A DNA stretch of 64,000 bases from Deinococcus yavapaiensis KR-236 (GCF_003217515.1 NZ_QJSX01000004.1:186001-250000), one strand, 5' to 3'. Shown: positions 45,207-55,447, counted from the stretch's first letter. Notes: a model not told the origin generated them from the letters alone. Translations and numbers: made by a program.

Positions 45207-45893
45207 ATGCGCGTGTTCGCCATTGCCGACCTTCACCTTTCGGCCATGCATTCCAAACCCATGACGATCTTCGGTTCGAACTGGCTCGGCCATCCGGACG
45301 CGATCTTCGAACGCTGGGCAAACGTCGTACGCGACGGCGACCTCGTCCTGCTGCCCGGCGACTTGTCGTGGGCCATGCGGCTCGACGACGCCCTCGTCGA
45401 TTTGAAGCGCGTGGCCGAGTTGCCGGGCACGAAAGTCATTTCGCGCGGCAACCACGACTACTGGTGGCCTTCGATCAGCAAGTTGCGTGCCTCGCTGCCT
45501 CCTTCCATGTACGCCGTGCAGAACGACGCGTTGACGTTCGGCGACCTCGTCGTGTGCGGAACGCGCGGTTGGAGCGTGCCGGGCAGCGACGATTTCGGTC
45601 CCGACGACGACAAGATCTACAAGCGTGAACTCGAACGACTGCGCCTCGCCTTGGAGGCCGCGCGCCGCACGGGCGCGCCCCGCACGGTGCTGATGCTGCA
45701 CTACCCGCCGAGCAACCTGCACTTCGCGCCCAGCGGCTTCACGTCCCTGATCGAGGCGTACCGGCCCACCTGCGTCGTGTACGGTCACCTGCACGGCATC
45801 GGTGTGGAGCGGTCGCTGAAACGCTGGGGCGACGTCTCGACGCACCTCGTCGCGGCGGACGCCTTGAAGTTCACGCCGAAGCAAGTGTTGTGA
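45207..45893 (+). CDS. Metallophosphoesterase (calcineurin-like)
   Basis: 228 residues with the five metal-binding blocks of the calcineurin-like fold: IADLHL (D-x-H), LLPGDLSWAM, ISRGNHDYWW (GNHD), LMLHYPP and VVYGHLHGIG (GHxH). It resembles YmdB-like and other predicted phosphohydrolases; the substrate is unknown. ATG at 45207 has only weak purine-rich sequence upstream, and the open frame starts earlier at 45021 over the tRNA gene, which is spurious. The stop is 4 bases from the convergent stop of the tilS-tadA gene; no terminator separates them. Confidence 0.88.
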   Translation: MRVFAIADLHLSAMHSKPMTIFGSNWLGHPDAIFERWANVVRDGDLVLLPGDLSWAMRLDDALVDLKRVAELPGTKVISRGNHDYWWPSISKLRASLPPSMYAVQNDALTFGDLVVCGTRGWSVPGSDDFGPDDDKIYKRELERLRLALEAARRTGAPRTVLMLHYPPSNLHFAPSGFTSLIEAYRPTCVVYGHLHGIGVERSLKRWGDVSTHLVAADALKFTPKQVL

Positions 45894-45897
45894 TGGC

Positions 45898-47460
45898 TCA
45901 GGGGCGACGCTGCTCGAAGAAGGCTTCGAGCAGCCGTCCGCACTCACGCGCCCGCACGCCGCGCACGACCTCGAAGCGGTGACCGAAGTTGGCCCGAGAG
46001 AGATCGCGCACACCGCCGAGCGCGCCCATCTTGACGTTGTCCGCGCCGTAGACGACCCGTCCGACCCGCGCCTCCACGATCGCCCCGAAACACATGGGGC
46101 ACGGTTCGAGCGTCACGACGAGCGTGCAGTCGGTGAGGTACGGCGTTCCGAGCACGTGAGACGCTTCTCGCAGCACTTCGAGTTCCGCGTGGCGCGTCAT
46201 GTCCCCCGAGCGCCGCGACGTGTTCGCGGCGCTCGCGACGATAATTTCGCCGCGCACGACGACCGCCCCGATCGGGACCTCACCTGCCTCGAAGGCTTCA
46301 CGCGCGGCGCGCAAGGCTTCGCTCATCTCGCCGTCCCAAGGCCGGGGGGAAGCGCCGAGGGCGACGGACGTCACGGGAGGATCGAGGCCGAGCCACAGAA
46401 CGTCGCTTTCCACCGCGAGCAGCCACACGACGTCTCGCTCTCCACGCGGAACCTTCGCGTCCGTGAGGACGTCGCTCACCTTGCGAGTGCCGCCGGGAAG
46501 CCGGATGCGGTCGCCGGGGCGGCGGTGCCTCAGGACCGCTTCGGGAGGCGGATCGAACGCCGGCATCGGCCAGGTACGCGGCGCGGCGTGCAGACGGCCG
46601 TTGGTGACCGTGACGTCACGGCGACCGGGCAAGGTGAGGTGGGTCGTGCCTTTGCCTTGCAAGGCGTGCGCGAGGCGGTCGACGTGAGCGGCGTGAAAGG
46701 TCAGGCGCGAGGCGCGTAGGCGCGAGGCGACGAATCGGCGAAGAACGCCGAGCGGTTCGCGCGAGAAGTCGGCGTCCTCGGGAAGCGCCGCGGCGAGGTC
46801 GCTCAGGACGCGTTCGTCCTCCGCGTCCCAGTCGGCGCGGCGCGCGAGGGCCACCTCGACGTTCGGGAAGCGCTCCGTGAGGCTCGGCAAGATCTCGTGC
46901 CGCAACCAGTTGCGCGTGAACGTCACGTCGCGGTTGCTGTCGTCCTCGCGCCACGGCTGCCCGAGCGCCGCCAGGTACGCGCGGATCTCGGCGCGCGACA
47001 CGTGCAGCCACGGTCTCTCCACGCGACCCGCCCGCCGTGAAATGCCGAGGGTGGCGTGCTCGCCGCGCAGCACTTCGTGCAGCACCGTCTCGGCTTGATC
47101 GCCTCGGTGGTGCGCCGTCAGGACGACGTCGGCGCCGGCCGCCTTGGCCGAGCGGGCGAGAAAGTCGTAGCGCACGCGCCGCGCGGCGACCTCCAAGCTT
47201 TCACGGCGCTTCTCGGCGACCGCGCGCACGTCCACGCGGCGCACTTCGCACGGCACGTTCAGCGAAGCGCAGAGTTCTGTGACCCAGCGAGCGTCGTCGG
47301 CCGAGGACGCTCGTAGACCGTGGTCGAGGTGAGCGGCCGCCACGACCGCGCCGACGCGCAGCAAGGCGCGCAGCATCGCCACGGAATCCGCGCCGCCCGA
47401 GAGGCCGAGCAGCAAGCGACGGTCGCGATACGGCGCGAGCGACGTCTCCAAGCTCTCCAC
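45898..47460 (-). CDS. tilS-tadA: Fused tRNA(Ile)-lysidine synthetase / tRNA adenosine deaminase
   Basis: 520 residues joining two tRNA wobble-base enzymes. The N-terminal part (about 1-370) is TilS: the PP-loop SGGADS at 21-26, AAHLDHGLR, and LTAHHRGDQAETVLHEVLRG; TilS converts C34 to lysidine in the tRNA that reads AUA. The C-terminal part (about 379-520) is TadA: zinc ligands in RHAELEVL (His424, with catalytic Glu426) and EPCPMC (Cys454, Cys457); TadA makes inosine 34 in tRNA-Arg(ACG). Both active-site sets are intact. GTG at 47460 is preferred because a TAGACT box lies 7 nt upstream; the frame opens at 47505. Shares a 79-base control region with bcp. Confidence 0.93.
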   Translation of the reverse strand: MESLETSLAPYRDRRLLLGLSGGADSVAMLRALLRVGAVVAAAHLDHGLRASSADDARWVTELCASLNVPCEVRRVDVRAVAEKRRESLEVAARRVRYDFLARSAKAAGADVVLTAHHRGDQAETVLHEVLRGEHATLGISRRAGRVERPWLHVSRAEIRAYLAALGQPWREDDSNRDVTFTRNWLRHEILPSLTERFPNVEVALARRADWDAEDERVLSDLAAALPEDADFSREPLGVLRRFVASRLRASRLTFHAAHVDRLAHALQGKGTTHLTLPGRRDVTVTNGRLHAAPRTWPMPAFDPPPEAVLRHRRPGDRIRLPGGTRKVSDVLTDAKVPRGERDVVWLLAVESDVLWLGLDPPVTSVALGASPRPWDGEMSEALRAAREAFEAGEVPIGAVVVRGEIIVASAANTSRRSGDMTRHAELEVLREASHVLGTPYLTDCTLVVTLEPCPMCFGAIVEARVGRVVYGADNVKMGALGGVRDLSRANFGHRFEVVRGVRARECGRLLEAFFEQRRP

Positions 47461-47539
47461 GTCCGCCAGTCTAGCCCACGGCGAACCGACCTTCGCTCTT
47501 CGCACCGTCGCGCCGCCGAGGGCCTTCTACAATGGCCGC

Positions 47540-48031
47540 ATGACGATCAAGATCGGCGACTTCGCTCCCGAGATCGACGCGCGCAGTGACGACGGTCGGT
47601 CGGTGAAACTGTCGACGCTTCGAGGCGCGTGGGTCGTGCTGTACTTCTATCCGCGCGCGAGTTCCCTGGGTTGCTCCGTCGAGGCGGCTCGCTTTCAACA
47701 AGCCCTGCCCGAGTTCGAGCGGCTCGGCGCCGTCGTCGTGGGTGTCAGCACCGACACGGAGGCGGCGCAGGCGAAGTTTCGCGAGACGTGCGACTTGCGC
47801 TTTCCGCTGCTGCCCGACGGAGACAAGACGATCTCGCGCGCTTACGGCGTCATCGGAGGCTTGATGGGACTGCTCAACATGGCCGACCGTCAAACGTTTC
47901 TGATCGATCCCGAGGGACGTCTCGTCCAGCACTGGCGGCGCGTCAATCCCCACAAGCACGCCGCCGAAGTGCTCGCAGACTTGCGGCGGCGCGTGGACGT
48001 CTTGTCGGAGCCGCCAGCGGTTCGAGGTTGA
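47540..48031 (+). CDS. bcp: Thioredoxin-dependent peroxiredoxin, BCP/PrxQ type
   Basis: 163 residues with the PrxQ fold: IGDFAPEIDARSDDGRSV, YFYPRASSLGCSVEAARFQ with the peroxidatic Cys, and GVSTDTEAAQAKF. The usual resolving Cys five residues later is Ala, but a Cys in FRETCDLRFPLL sits where an alternative resolving Cys occurs in some PrxQ proteins. It reduces hydroperoxides with thioredoxin or a low-molecular thiol such as bacillithiol. ATG at 47540 with a TACAAT box 6 nt upstream and no Shine-Dalgarno. Divergent from tilS-tadA and converging on a lipoprotein gene. Confidence 0.92.
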   Translation: MTIKIGDFAPEIDARSDDGRSVKLSTLRGAWVVLYFYPRASSLGCSVEAARFQQALPEFERLGAVVVGVSTDTEAAQAKFRETCDLRFPLLPDGDKTISRAYGVIGGLMGLLNMADRQTFLIDPEGRLVQHWRRVNPHKHAAEVLADLRRRVDVLSEPPAVRG

Positions 48032-48041
48032 ACGCGGCGGG

Positions 48042-48557
48042 TTACAGGCGGGCGCTGGCGGTGACGTTTCGCAAGAGGAGTTTGTCGAACAGCCACGACT
48101 CGCCTTCGAGCAGCCGCACGCCGAAATAGCCTTGGCGGTTCTTGGCGGCGACGTCGAGGGACGGTCCGCCGAGAGAGAACAGCCCGGAGCGGTTCGCGCC
48201 GAGGGTGAGGCTCCCGATGCGGTTGGCCGTCTCGGCGGTCGCGTCGCACACGAAGTACGCGCCGAGGTCTTGGCAGGCCTCGGTCGCGGACGGCAAGCTC
48301 GGTCGCACGTAGACGTCGGCTCGACTCACCGTTCCGAGCCCGCTGTACACGGCGTTGCCCGACAGCTGAACGCGGCTGAACACGGTCGGGATGGTCGTGT
48401 CGGCGAAGCGGTTTTCCTTGGTGTACACGACGATCGACGCGTCGGGACGGCTCGGAGGCAGCGTCACCTCGAAGTCGCCGATGCGCTGGGAAGGCAAGGG
48501 GATGACGCCGCAGGCGGCGAGGGCGAGCGGCAGAGTCGCGGCAATCAGTCGTTTCAT
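48042..48557 (-). CDS. Lipoprotein, hypothetical
   Basis: 171 residues with a lipoprotein signal: MKRLIAATLPLALAAC, a LAAC lipobox placing the lipidated Cys at 16. The mature part is Ser/Ala/Gly/Val-rich with beta-strand character (RPDASIVVYTKENRFADTT) and has three further Cys. I recognise no family. Its upstream sequence has CATACT nine bases before the ATG, compatible with a leaderless or very short-leader transcript. Converges on bcp with a 10-base gap. Confidence 0.65.
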   Translation of the reverse strand: MKRLIAATLPLALAACGVIPLPSQRIGDFEVTLPPSRPDASIVVYTKENRFADTTIPTVFSRVQLSGNAVYSGLGTVSRADVYVRPSLPSATEACQDLGAYFVCDATAETANRIGSLTLGANRSGLFSLGGPSLDVAAKNRQGYFGVRLLEGESWLFDKLLLRNVTASARL

Positions 48558-48690
48558 CGTTTCGTCAGTATGCGGCCCGCCTTCGTGACGGGCGATGAAC
48601 GCCTGAAAAAATTCTTAAAGTCTGCGGTCTGCGAGGTGCTTGGCGACGCGCGTCTCCAAGCACGAAGCGGGCAGCCCGTATACTCCCCGC

Positions 48691-49896
48691 ATGAAAGAGA
48701 CGACCAAACGCCCGTCCACCGCGCCGAAAGTGCGCCTCAAAGCGGGCCGCGAGCGGCGTGTTCTGGGTCGCTATCCGTTCGGGCATTCCGGAGACATCTT
48801 AGAAGCCGACGCGGGCATCGCGCCCGGCTCGATCGTGGACGTGCACGCCGAGAGCGGCACCTTTCTCGGTCGCGGCTACTTCAACGCCGAAGGTGGCACC
48901 CCCCTGAGAATGCTGACGTTGGAGCGCGAGGAGATCGACGCGCGCTTCTACGAGCGGCGCGTTCGTGAAGCGCTGCGGCGACGCGAGGAGCGCGTGACGG
49001 GCACCAACGCTCTGCGCGTCGTGCACGGCGAGGCGGACGGCTTGCCAGGCGTGATCGCCGACCGATTCGGCGACGTGCTGTCCGTGCAATTCAGAAACGC
49101 GGGCGTCGAGCGGCACCGCGACCTCGTGCTGAACGCCTTGGCGAGCGTCACGGGCGCTTCGAGCGCGTTCGAGCGCTCGGACACCGTGGAGCGCCGACGC
49201 GAGGGGTTGGAGCTTCGAACGGGCGCCTTGTGGGGCGAGTTGCCCAGCCGCGTGGAGTTCTTCGAGGACGACCTCACCCTCGCCTTCGACCCGACGACGT
49301 CCCAAAAGACGGGCTTCTACCTCGATCAGCGCGACAACCGCCGCTTGCTGCGCTCGCTCGTGAATCCCGGTGATACCTTTCTCGACGTGTACAGCTACAC
49401 CGGCACCTTCAGCTTGCACGCGGCGAAGGCGGGCGCGAAGACGCTGGCCGTCGACAAGGACCACGTGGCGCTCGGCGTCTTGGAGGGCTGCGCGCGCGAC
49501 AACGCCGTGGAGCGCCTCGTCGGCGTGCGGCTCGGAGACGCGCTCGACGTTCTCGGGGCGCTCGAGAAGGAAAAGCGAACGGCGAGCGTCGCCGTGTTCG
49601 ATCCGCCGACGCTCGCCAAGCGCAAGGACGACGTTCCGAACGCCAAGCGGGTGTTCACGACGGGCGCGGCGAGCCTGCTTCGCATGCTTTCGAACGGCGG
49701 GCATCTGCTGATCTCGACGTGCGCGCACTACCTGCGCGTGGACGATCTGCTCGACGCGGCGCGCGTCGCGGCGGGCGAAGCGAACGTGGGAGCGGAAGTC
49801 GTGGCCGTGACGTACCAGCCCGCCGATCATCCGTGGATGTTGGCGGTGCCCGAAAGCTTGTACCTCAAGAGCGTGTTGCTGAAGGTGGAAAAATGA
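48691..49896 (+). CDS. Class I SAM-dependent rRNA methyltransferase (RlmI-like)
   Basis: 401 residues. A PUA-like domain (GRYPFGHSGDILEADAGIAPGSIVDVHAESG, about 27-90) precedes an RlmI/RlmK-type catalytic domain with the SAM-binding VNPGDTFLDVYSYTGTFSLHAA, the target-binding FDPPTLAK motif and a catalytic Cys in ISTCAHY. E. coli RlmI makes m5C1962 in 23S rRNA; the same target is likely but not certain. ATG at 48691 with a TATACT box 6 nt upstream. Its TGA overlaps the next gene's ATG (ATGA). Confidence 0.9.
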   Translation: MKETTKRPSTAPKVRLKAGRERRVLGRYPFGHSGDILEADAGIAPGSIVDVHAESGTFLGRGYFNAEGGTPLRMLTLEREEIDARFYERRVREALRRREERVTGTNALRVVHGEADGLPGVIADRFGDVLSVQFRNAGVERHRDLVLNALASVTGASSAFERSDTVERRREGLELRTGALWGELPSRVEFFEDDLTLAFDPTTSQKTGFYLDQRDNRRLLRSLVNPGDTFLDVYSYTGTFSLHAAKAGAKTLAVDKDHVALGVLEGCARDNAVERLVGVRLGDALDVLGALEKEKRTASVAVFDPPTLAKRKDDVPNAKRVFTTGAASLLRMLSNGGHLLISTCAHYLRVDDLLDAARVAAGEANVGAEVVAVTYQPADHPWMLAVPESLYLKSVLLKVEK

Positions 49897-50195
49897 TCGA
49901 GTTTCCGTCTCCTCCCATTCCGCCGAATCCCGGCGGTTGCACCCTGGAGCCCGCCGCATACGCCTTGGACTGGCTCGTGACGAAGTGGCACGCCACCGTG
50001 CGCGTCAACGGCGAGGCGCACGAGCGCGTGCTCGTCGCGGACTTGCTGCGACGCATTTCGGCGGAGCCCGCCGCGTTCGGCGTGAACGCCGACGAGGCTC
50101 GTCGGGCCGTGGAGCGCTTCGTGACCCTCGGCGGTCAGGTGCTGGAGCGCGAGGGCGGCTCGGCGGCGTGGCTGGCGCGCGAATTTCCCGCCTGA
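49893..50195 (+). CDS. Hypothetical protein coupled to the rRNA methyltransferase
   Basis: 100 residues, not recognised. Pro-rich N-terminus (IEFPSPPIPPNPGG), one Cys, then a mostly helical region (DLLRRISAEPAAFGVNADEARRAVERFV). No signal, no transmembrane helix. The ATG overlaps the methyltransferase stop (ATGA), so translation is coupled and a role linked to that enzyme is plausible. The 3' end overlaps the end of the convergent MocR-type gene by 61 bases. Confidence 0.65.
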   Translation: MIEFPSPPIPPNPGGCTLEPAAYALDWLVTKWHATVRVNGEAHERVLVADLLRRISAEPAAFGVNADEARRAVERFVTLGGQVLEREGGSAAWLAREFPA

Positions 50196-51589
50196 CTCGC
50201 AGCGAGCCGCTCGACGCCCTCACGAATGCGGTGCTCGGGCAGATGGGCGAAAGCGATCAGCACGCCGGGCGGCCTGGGCAGTTCGCCGTACTCGGACGTC
50301 ACGCTCACCCCGACGCCGACGCTCGCCGCGCGCCAACGAACGTCCGCCTCGTCGCTGCCGAGCGGCAGAGCGACGTGCAAGTGCAAGCCCGCCCCGGTTG
50401 CCGTGGGGCGCCATGACGGCAGGTACGTCTGGAGCGCCCTCAGCAGGACGTTCGCGCGCGCCTCGGCGACGTCGCGCACGACGCGCAGGTGCCGCGCGAA
50501 GGCGCCGCTCTCCAAAAAGTCGGCGAGGGCGAGCGCGTCCAAGGTGGGAGGTTGGCGGTCGGTCAGGGCGCGGGCGCGAGCGAGCGTCGCGACGACCGCT
50601 TGGGGCGCCACGAGGTAACCGCTGCGCAGGGCGGGCGCGAGGCTCTTGCTGAACGTCCCGACGAAGATGACGGCGTGCGGCGCGAGTCCTTGCAGGGCCG
50701 TGAGAGGACGGGCGCCGAAACGGAATTCCGAGTTGTAGTCGTCCTCGACGATCCACGCGCCCGCCGACCGCGCCCACTCCAGCGTGCGCAACCGCCGCTC
50801 GGCGCTCATGGCGGCGCCCGTCGGAAATTGGTGGGCGGGCGTCACGTACAAAAGCGTCGCCTGCCTCGGCAACGCCTCGACGATCAAGCCGCCTTCGTCC
50901 ACGGGAACAGGAACGACCGTGGCGCCGCTCGCTTCGAAGACGCGCCGGGCGGCGACGTAACCGGGGTCTTCCATCGCCACGACGCGGCCAGGTTCGAGCA
51001 TCACGCGGGCGAGCGCGTCGAGGCTGCCTTGAGAGCCGCTCGTGAGCATGAGTTGGTCGGGCGTGGCGTGCACGCCGCGTTCGCGCGCGAGGTAGGCGGC
51101 GAGAGCTTCACGCGTGACAAGCGGTCCGAGCTCGTCGCCGTAGCCGCCGAAGCGCAGTTCGGGCGCACGGTGAGCGAGCGCCTCGGCCCACGCCTCGCTC
51201 GGAAAGAGCTGCGTCGGGACTCGGCCGAGGCGAAAGTCGATGTCGAACTTTCCCGCGTCCGCCGACGGGCGATCGTGAATCGCTCGACGGGCCCACGAGG
51301 ACAGCGCCAGGGGCGGCGAGCGACCTTCGGGAGGCGCGCGGCGCTCGCGCTCCAAAAGCTCGGCCACGAACGTTCCCGACGCTTCACGCGTCACGAGGTA
51401 CCCTTCGGCGACGAGCATCTCCACGGCTTCGAGAACGGTGTTGCGCGCCACGCCCCACTCGCGCGCGAGCGTGCGGCTCGATGGAACGCGCGACCTCGGC
51501 GCGAGTTCACCCGCGAGGATCGCTTCGCGCATACTGCGGTACACGCGGCGGTACAAGGCTTCGTTCGGGCGAGGCGGCAGGAGGTGCAC
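50135..51589 (-). CDS. MocR-type PLP-binding transcription regulator
   Basis: 484 residues. An N-terminal GntR-type winged helix (LYRRVYRSMREAILAGEL, SRTLAREWGVARNTVLEAVEMLVAEGYLV) is joined to an aminotransferase-like domain with YNSEFRFGARPLTAL and the PLP-Lys in VGTFSKSLAPALRSGY. PdxR/GabR-type regulators sense PLP or an amino-acid ligand. The target gene is not obvious: neither neighbour is a vitamin B6 or amino-acid gene. GTG at 51589, seven bases after a TACACT box; the frame opens further upstream at 52045 without homology. Its 3' end overlaps the convergent small gene. Confidence 0.9.
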   Translation of the reverse strand: MHLLPPRPNEALYRRVYRSMREAILAGELAPRSRVPSSRTLAREWGVARNTVLEAVEMLVAEGYLVTREASGTFVAELLERERRAPPEGRSPPLALSSWARRAIHDRPSADAGKFDIDFRLGRVPTQLFPSEAWAEALAHRAPELRFGGYGDELGPLVTREALAAYLARERGVHATPDQLMLTSGSQGSLDALARVMLEPGRVVAMEDPGYVAARRVFEASGATVVPVPVDEGGLIVEALPRQATLLYVTPAHQFPTGAAMSAERRLRTLEWARSAGAWIVEDDYNSEFRFGARPLTALQGLAPHAVIFVGTFSKSLAPALRSGYLVAPQAVVATLARARALTDRQPPTLDALALADFLESGAFARHLRVVRDVAEARANVLLRALQTYLPSWRPTATGAGLHLHVALPLGSDEADVRWRAASVGVGVSVTSEYGELPRPPGVLIAFAHLPEHRIREGVERLAASQAGNSRASHAAEPPSRSST

Positions 51590-51655
51590 CTCGCTCAGTG
51601 TAGTGCGCCGTGAATCGCCACACTCGCCTTCACGGGGCCTCTCTAGAATGAGCGG

Positions 51656-52171
51656 GTGGCCCCGCCCGTCTCCTCCTTGCTCCGTGAATACCAAGATTAC
51701 GTGATGGCCTACCGCCTTCGCTCGGCGGTGGGAGGCCGAGTGGCTCCGCGCGGACCGCTGCTGCCTTTGAGTTTGTACGCCCGCAAGCGTATCGAGCGGC
51801 AATCCCTGGCGGGCGCCCTCGTGCGCAAGGAGATTCCGCTGGCGGGCTTGCGGGAAATCGACCGGCTCACGAACGAGACGGCCTTCGGCTTTTGGCACAA
51901 CCCGGCGGAAGTGGCGGACTTCCTGCGAGCGGCGCTTCGCGGCGGCGGCCACCCCGCGCTCGGTGATCCGAACGCCTTCGAGAGCCTCTTGTCGGACGCG
52001 GAAAAGTCGCGGTTGGGTGTCAAGGTGAACGACGTCTGCCGTCACTACCTCACGTGCCTCGCGCTCGCCGCGCCGGGCATCGACCCGTCGGCGCTCGAGT
52101 CCATCTACAAGCGCGTGGAGGCGTTCGACATGCCCTTGTTCGCCGACGAGCTTCCCGACACCGCGAAATAG
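51656..52171 (+). CDS. Hypothetical protein
   Basis: 171 residues, not recognised. Mostly helical, with two Cys (KVNDVCRHYLTCLALAA) separated by five residues and a conserved-looking FGFWHNPAEVADFLRAAL segment. No signal peptide or membrane helix. GTG start with a TAGAAT box 6 nt upstream. Divergent from the MocR gene, so it is a possible target of that regulator. Converges on pckA through a shared terminator. Confidence 0.65.
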   Translation: MAPPVSSLLREYQDYVMAYRLRSAVGGRVAPRGPLLPLSLYARKRIERQSLAGALVRKEIPLAGLREIDRLTNETAFGFWHNPAEVADFLRAALRGGGHPALGDPNAFESLLSDAEKSRLGVKVNDVCRHYLTCLALAAPGIDPSALESIYKRVEAFDMPLFADELPDTAK

Positions 52172-52175
52172 CAGC

Positions 52176-52200
52176 AGCCCCGAGCAGGACGCTCGGGGCT
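52176..52200. terminator. Bidirectional terminator between a hypothetical gene and pckA
   Basis: Ten-bp stem (52176-52185 with 52191-52200) around AGGAC, extended by further pairing of GCAGC with TGCTGC. Confidence 0.8.
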
Positions 52201-52216
52201 TGCTGCTGGCGGCGGT

Positions 52217-53803
<1,587 letters not shown>

Positions 53804-53824
53804 GCGTCCTCCCATCGCTCCACT

Positions 53825-53838
53825 AACGAGCGTTCGTT
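53825..53838. promoter_or_regulatory. Palindrome upstream of pckA
   Basis: AACGAGCGTTCGTT, a 14-bp near-perfect palindrome with one mismatched pair, 22 bases from the pckA ATG. Candidate operator; no regulator identified. Confidence 0.35.
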
Positions 53839-53910
53839 GACCGCCATTTTGACTCATGAAGACGTCTTGGCGCAACCCCGCAGACGTCGGTGTTTCTCAC
53901 GAAGGAACAC

Positions 53911-53940
53911 AAAAGCGAGACCGAGTTCAGATCGGTCTCG
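53911..53940 (-). terminator. Terminator after the DUF1540 gene
   Basis: Nine-bp stem (53916-53924 with 53932-53940), 7-nt loop; on the minus strand it is followed by TTTTGTG, a U-run. It is 18 bases past the DUF1540 stop. Confidence 0.8.
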
Positions 53941-53957
53941 AGGATTGGAAGCGAGGC

Positions 53958-54161
53958 TCAAGCCGGGTTGTCGCGCAGTTGCTCCGACATGGCGCCACGG
54001 TCGTCGCGCGGCGTGTACGTCATGCAAGCGGCGCCTTCGCTCGACATCGACACTTGGATCTGCCCCGCGTGGCACTGGTGGTCCTCGTTGTAGCGGCATC
54101 GAGTGACGTCGCACTGACCGACCACGCTGAGTTGTCCGTCTCGGTTCATGTCCTGCATCAT
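53958..54161 (-). CDS. DUF1540 domain small Cys-rich protein
   Basis: 67 residues with one DUF1540 domain: VGQCDVTRCRYNEDHQCHA and the closing ACMTYTP give the C-x4-C-x6-C...C arrangement expected of a small metal-binding or disulfide module. Proteins of this family are small and of unknown function. AAGGAGG six bases before the ATG at 54161 is an excellent ribosome site. A U-tailed terminator follows. Confidence 0.85.
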   Translation of the reverse strand: MMQDMNRDGQLSVVGQCDVTRCRYNEDHQCHAGQIQVSMSSEGAACMTYTPRDDRGAMSEQLRDNPA

Positions 54162-54218
54162 GCCCGTCCTCCTTCGGCGGCGCTCGACCGCCTCGTGTGC
54201 GTTCAGGGTGGACGACGA

Positions 54219-54244
54219 ACGCGCCTCCGAATGTGGAGGCGCGT
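54219..54244 (-). terminator. Terminator after the M41-like gene
   Basis: Ten-bp GC stem (54219-54228 with 54235-54244) with a 6-nt loop, between the gene ending at 54306 and the DUF1540 gene. Confidence 0.6.
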
Positions 54245-54305
54245 CCTTTGTGGCGGGTCGTTCAACCCAAGTGACTCGCTCGGTTTTTTCGCGCTGACAC
54301 GAGGT

Positions 54306-54827
54306 TCAATTGAGGGTCGCCGAGCGAATGCCCGAAGCGCAACGAACGCGATGCTCGACGGCGTCGCCGTCGAGGACGCCCGCCTCTCGAAGGCCGAGCG
54401 TCACGATTTCCACTTCCGCCCACGCGCGCCGCAACTCGCCGCGCGCCCGAGCGAGGAGAATCGTGAGGTAAGCCTCGACGGCGTCCGACTCGTCCTCATG
54501 GGCGGCCGCGTCCTTCAGCAGGCGCCGCGCGCCGTCGAGCGCGCCGTCGTCTTGCGCTTCCCCGAACTTGATCTGCCGCGCGGCGACGCCCGCGAGCTGC
54601 GTCATCACGGTCTCTTCGAGCAGGGCGCGGTGAACGCGCAGCGTCCCGGGTTGCGCGCGCGCGACGAAGTGCAGCGAAGGCTGGGGGCGCACGCGCACTT
54701 CCTTGACGCGCAGCGTCGGACGATTGAACTTGCACGCGAGAACGGCCGAGCCGGCGAGGCCGTAGGCGAAGGAAAGCTCGGTGTCGGATAGCGGCGCGGA
54801 CGCGGGCAGAATGTCGAGGTTCGGCAT
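54306..54827 (-). CDS. Hypothetical protein, FtsH/M41-like fold without the metal site
   Basis: 173 residues from the ATG at 54827. The order AYGLAGSAVLACKFNRP, then MTQLAGVAARQIKFGE and GALDGARRLLKDAA resembles the helical protease domain of FtsH (HEAGHA...LAGRAAEELVFGE...DLExAT), but the HExxH zinc motif is absent (YGLAG in its place). If the similarity is real this is a catalytically dead relative. The start is uncertain: ATGs at 54881 and 54911 are in frame, none with a good Shine-Dalgarno. The resemblance is by eye only. Confidence 0.5.
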   Translation of the reverse strand: MPNLDILPASAPLSDTELSFAYGLAGSAVLACKFNRPTLRVKEVRVRPQPSLHFVARAQPGTLRVHRALLEETVMTQLAGVAARQIKFGEAQDDGALDGARRLLKDAAAHEDESDAVEAYLTILLARARGELRRAWAEVEIVTLGLREAGVLDGDAVEHRVRCASGIRSATLN

Positions 54828-54949
54828 GATGAGGAGGGCGTCGAAGAATCCCGACGAACCAACTCTACTTTGACGGGCCATGAAGGAAACGTCAAGGGAC
54901 GTCCTTCCCATTTGTCCCGCCTCGGCGGCCGATTCGATACCATGAATTC

Positions 54950-55432
54950 ATGGACGTGCATCGCCTCGCCTTCAGCCTCGATCACCGAATCGGTCACGTT
55001 TTGAGGCGTGAAGACGGCGGCATGTTGACCCTTCAAGAGACCCTTCCCGTCTTCGAGCATCCCGAGGACGCCGATCGATACGCGCTCGATCACGCGCTGC
55101 ACCTCACGCCCGCCGCAGCGAGCCCGGTGCAACTCGACGTGCTCGCCTTGTGGCTGTCGCGCGACCGCGTCGACATCTCGCACGACGTCCTCTTGCACGC
55201 CTGGGAGCTTTTCGCGGCCGTCGCCCGCTCGCTGAAATCGCGCGACAGCCGCGTCGTCGCCGAATTCGAAGGTCCCGGCTGCCTCTACGACAAGCTGTTT
55301 TGGACGAGCGTCACGCCCGGCGGCGCCCTCTCCGTCGCGGAACGTGCCAAGCTGCGCTGGGTCCTCGCCGAGGGCTTGCGCTCCTTTCGCGGCGCCCTCA
55401 GCTGGCAAACGGCGCGAGACACCACGAACTGA
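54950..55432 (+). CDS. Hypothetical protein
   Basis: 160 residues, not recognised. Mostly helical with DVLALWLSRDRVDISHDVLLHAWELFAAVARSL and a Trp/Leu-rich C-terminus (LRWVLAEGLRSFRGALSWQ). No signal or membrane helix. ATG at 54950 with a TACCAT box 6 nt upstream. Divergent from the M41-like gene; a hairpin (55448-55474) follows its stop. Confidence 0.6.
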   Translation: MDVHRLAFSLDHRIGHVLRREDGGMLTLQETLPVFEHPEDADRYALDHALHLTPAAASPVQLDVLALWLSRDRVDISHDVLLHAWELFAAVARSLKSRDSRVVAEFEGPGCLYDKLFWTSVTPGGALSVAERAKLRWVLAEGLRSFRGALSWQTARDTTN

Positions 55433-55447
55433 CAACGTCGTGTTTCG

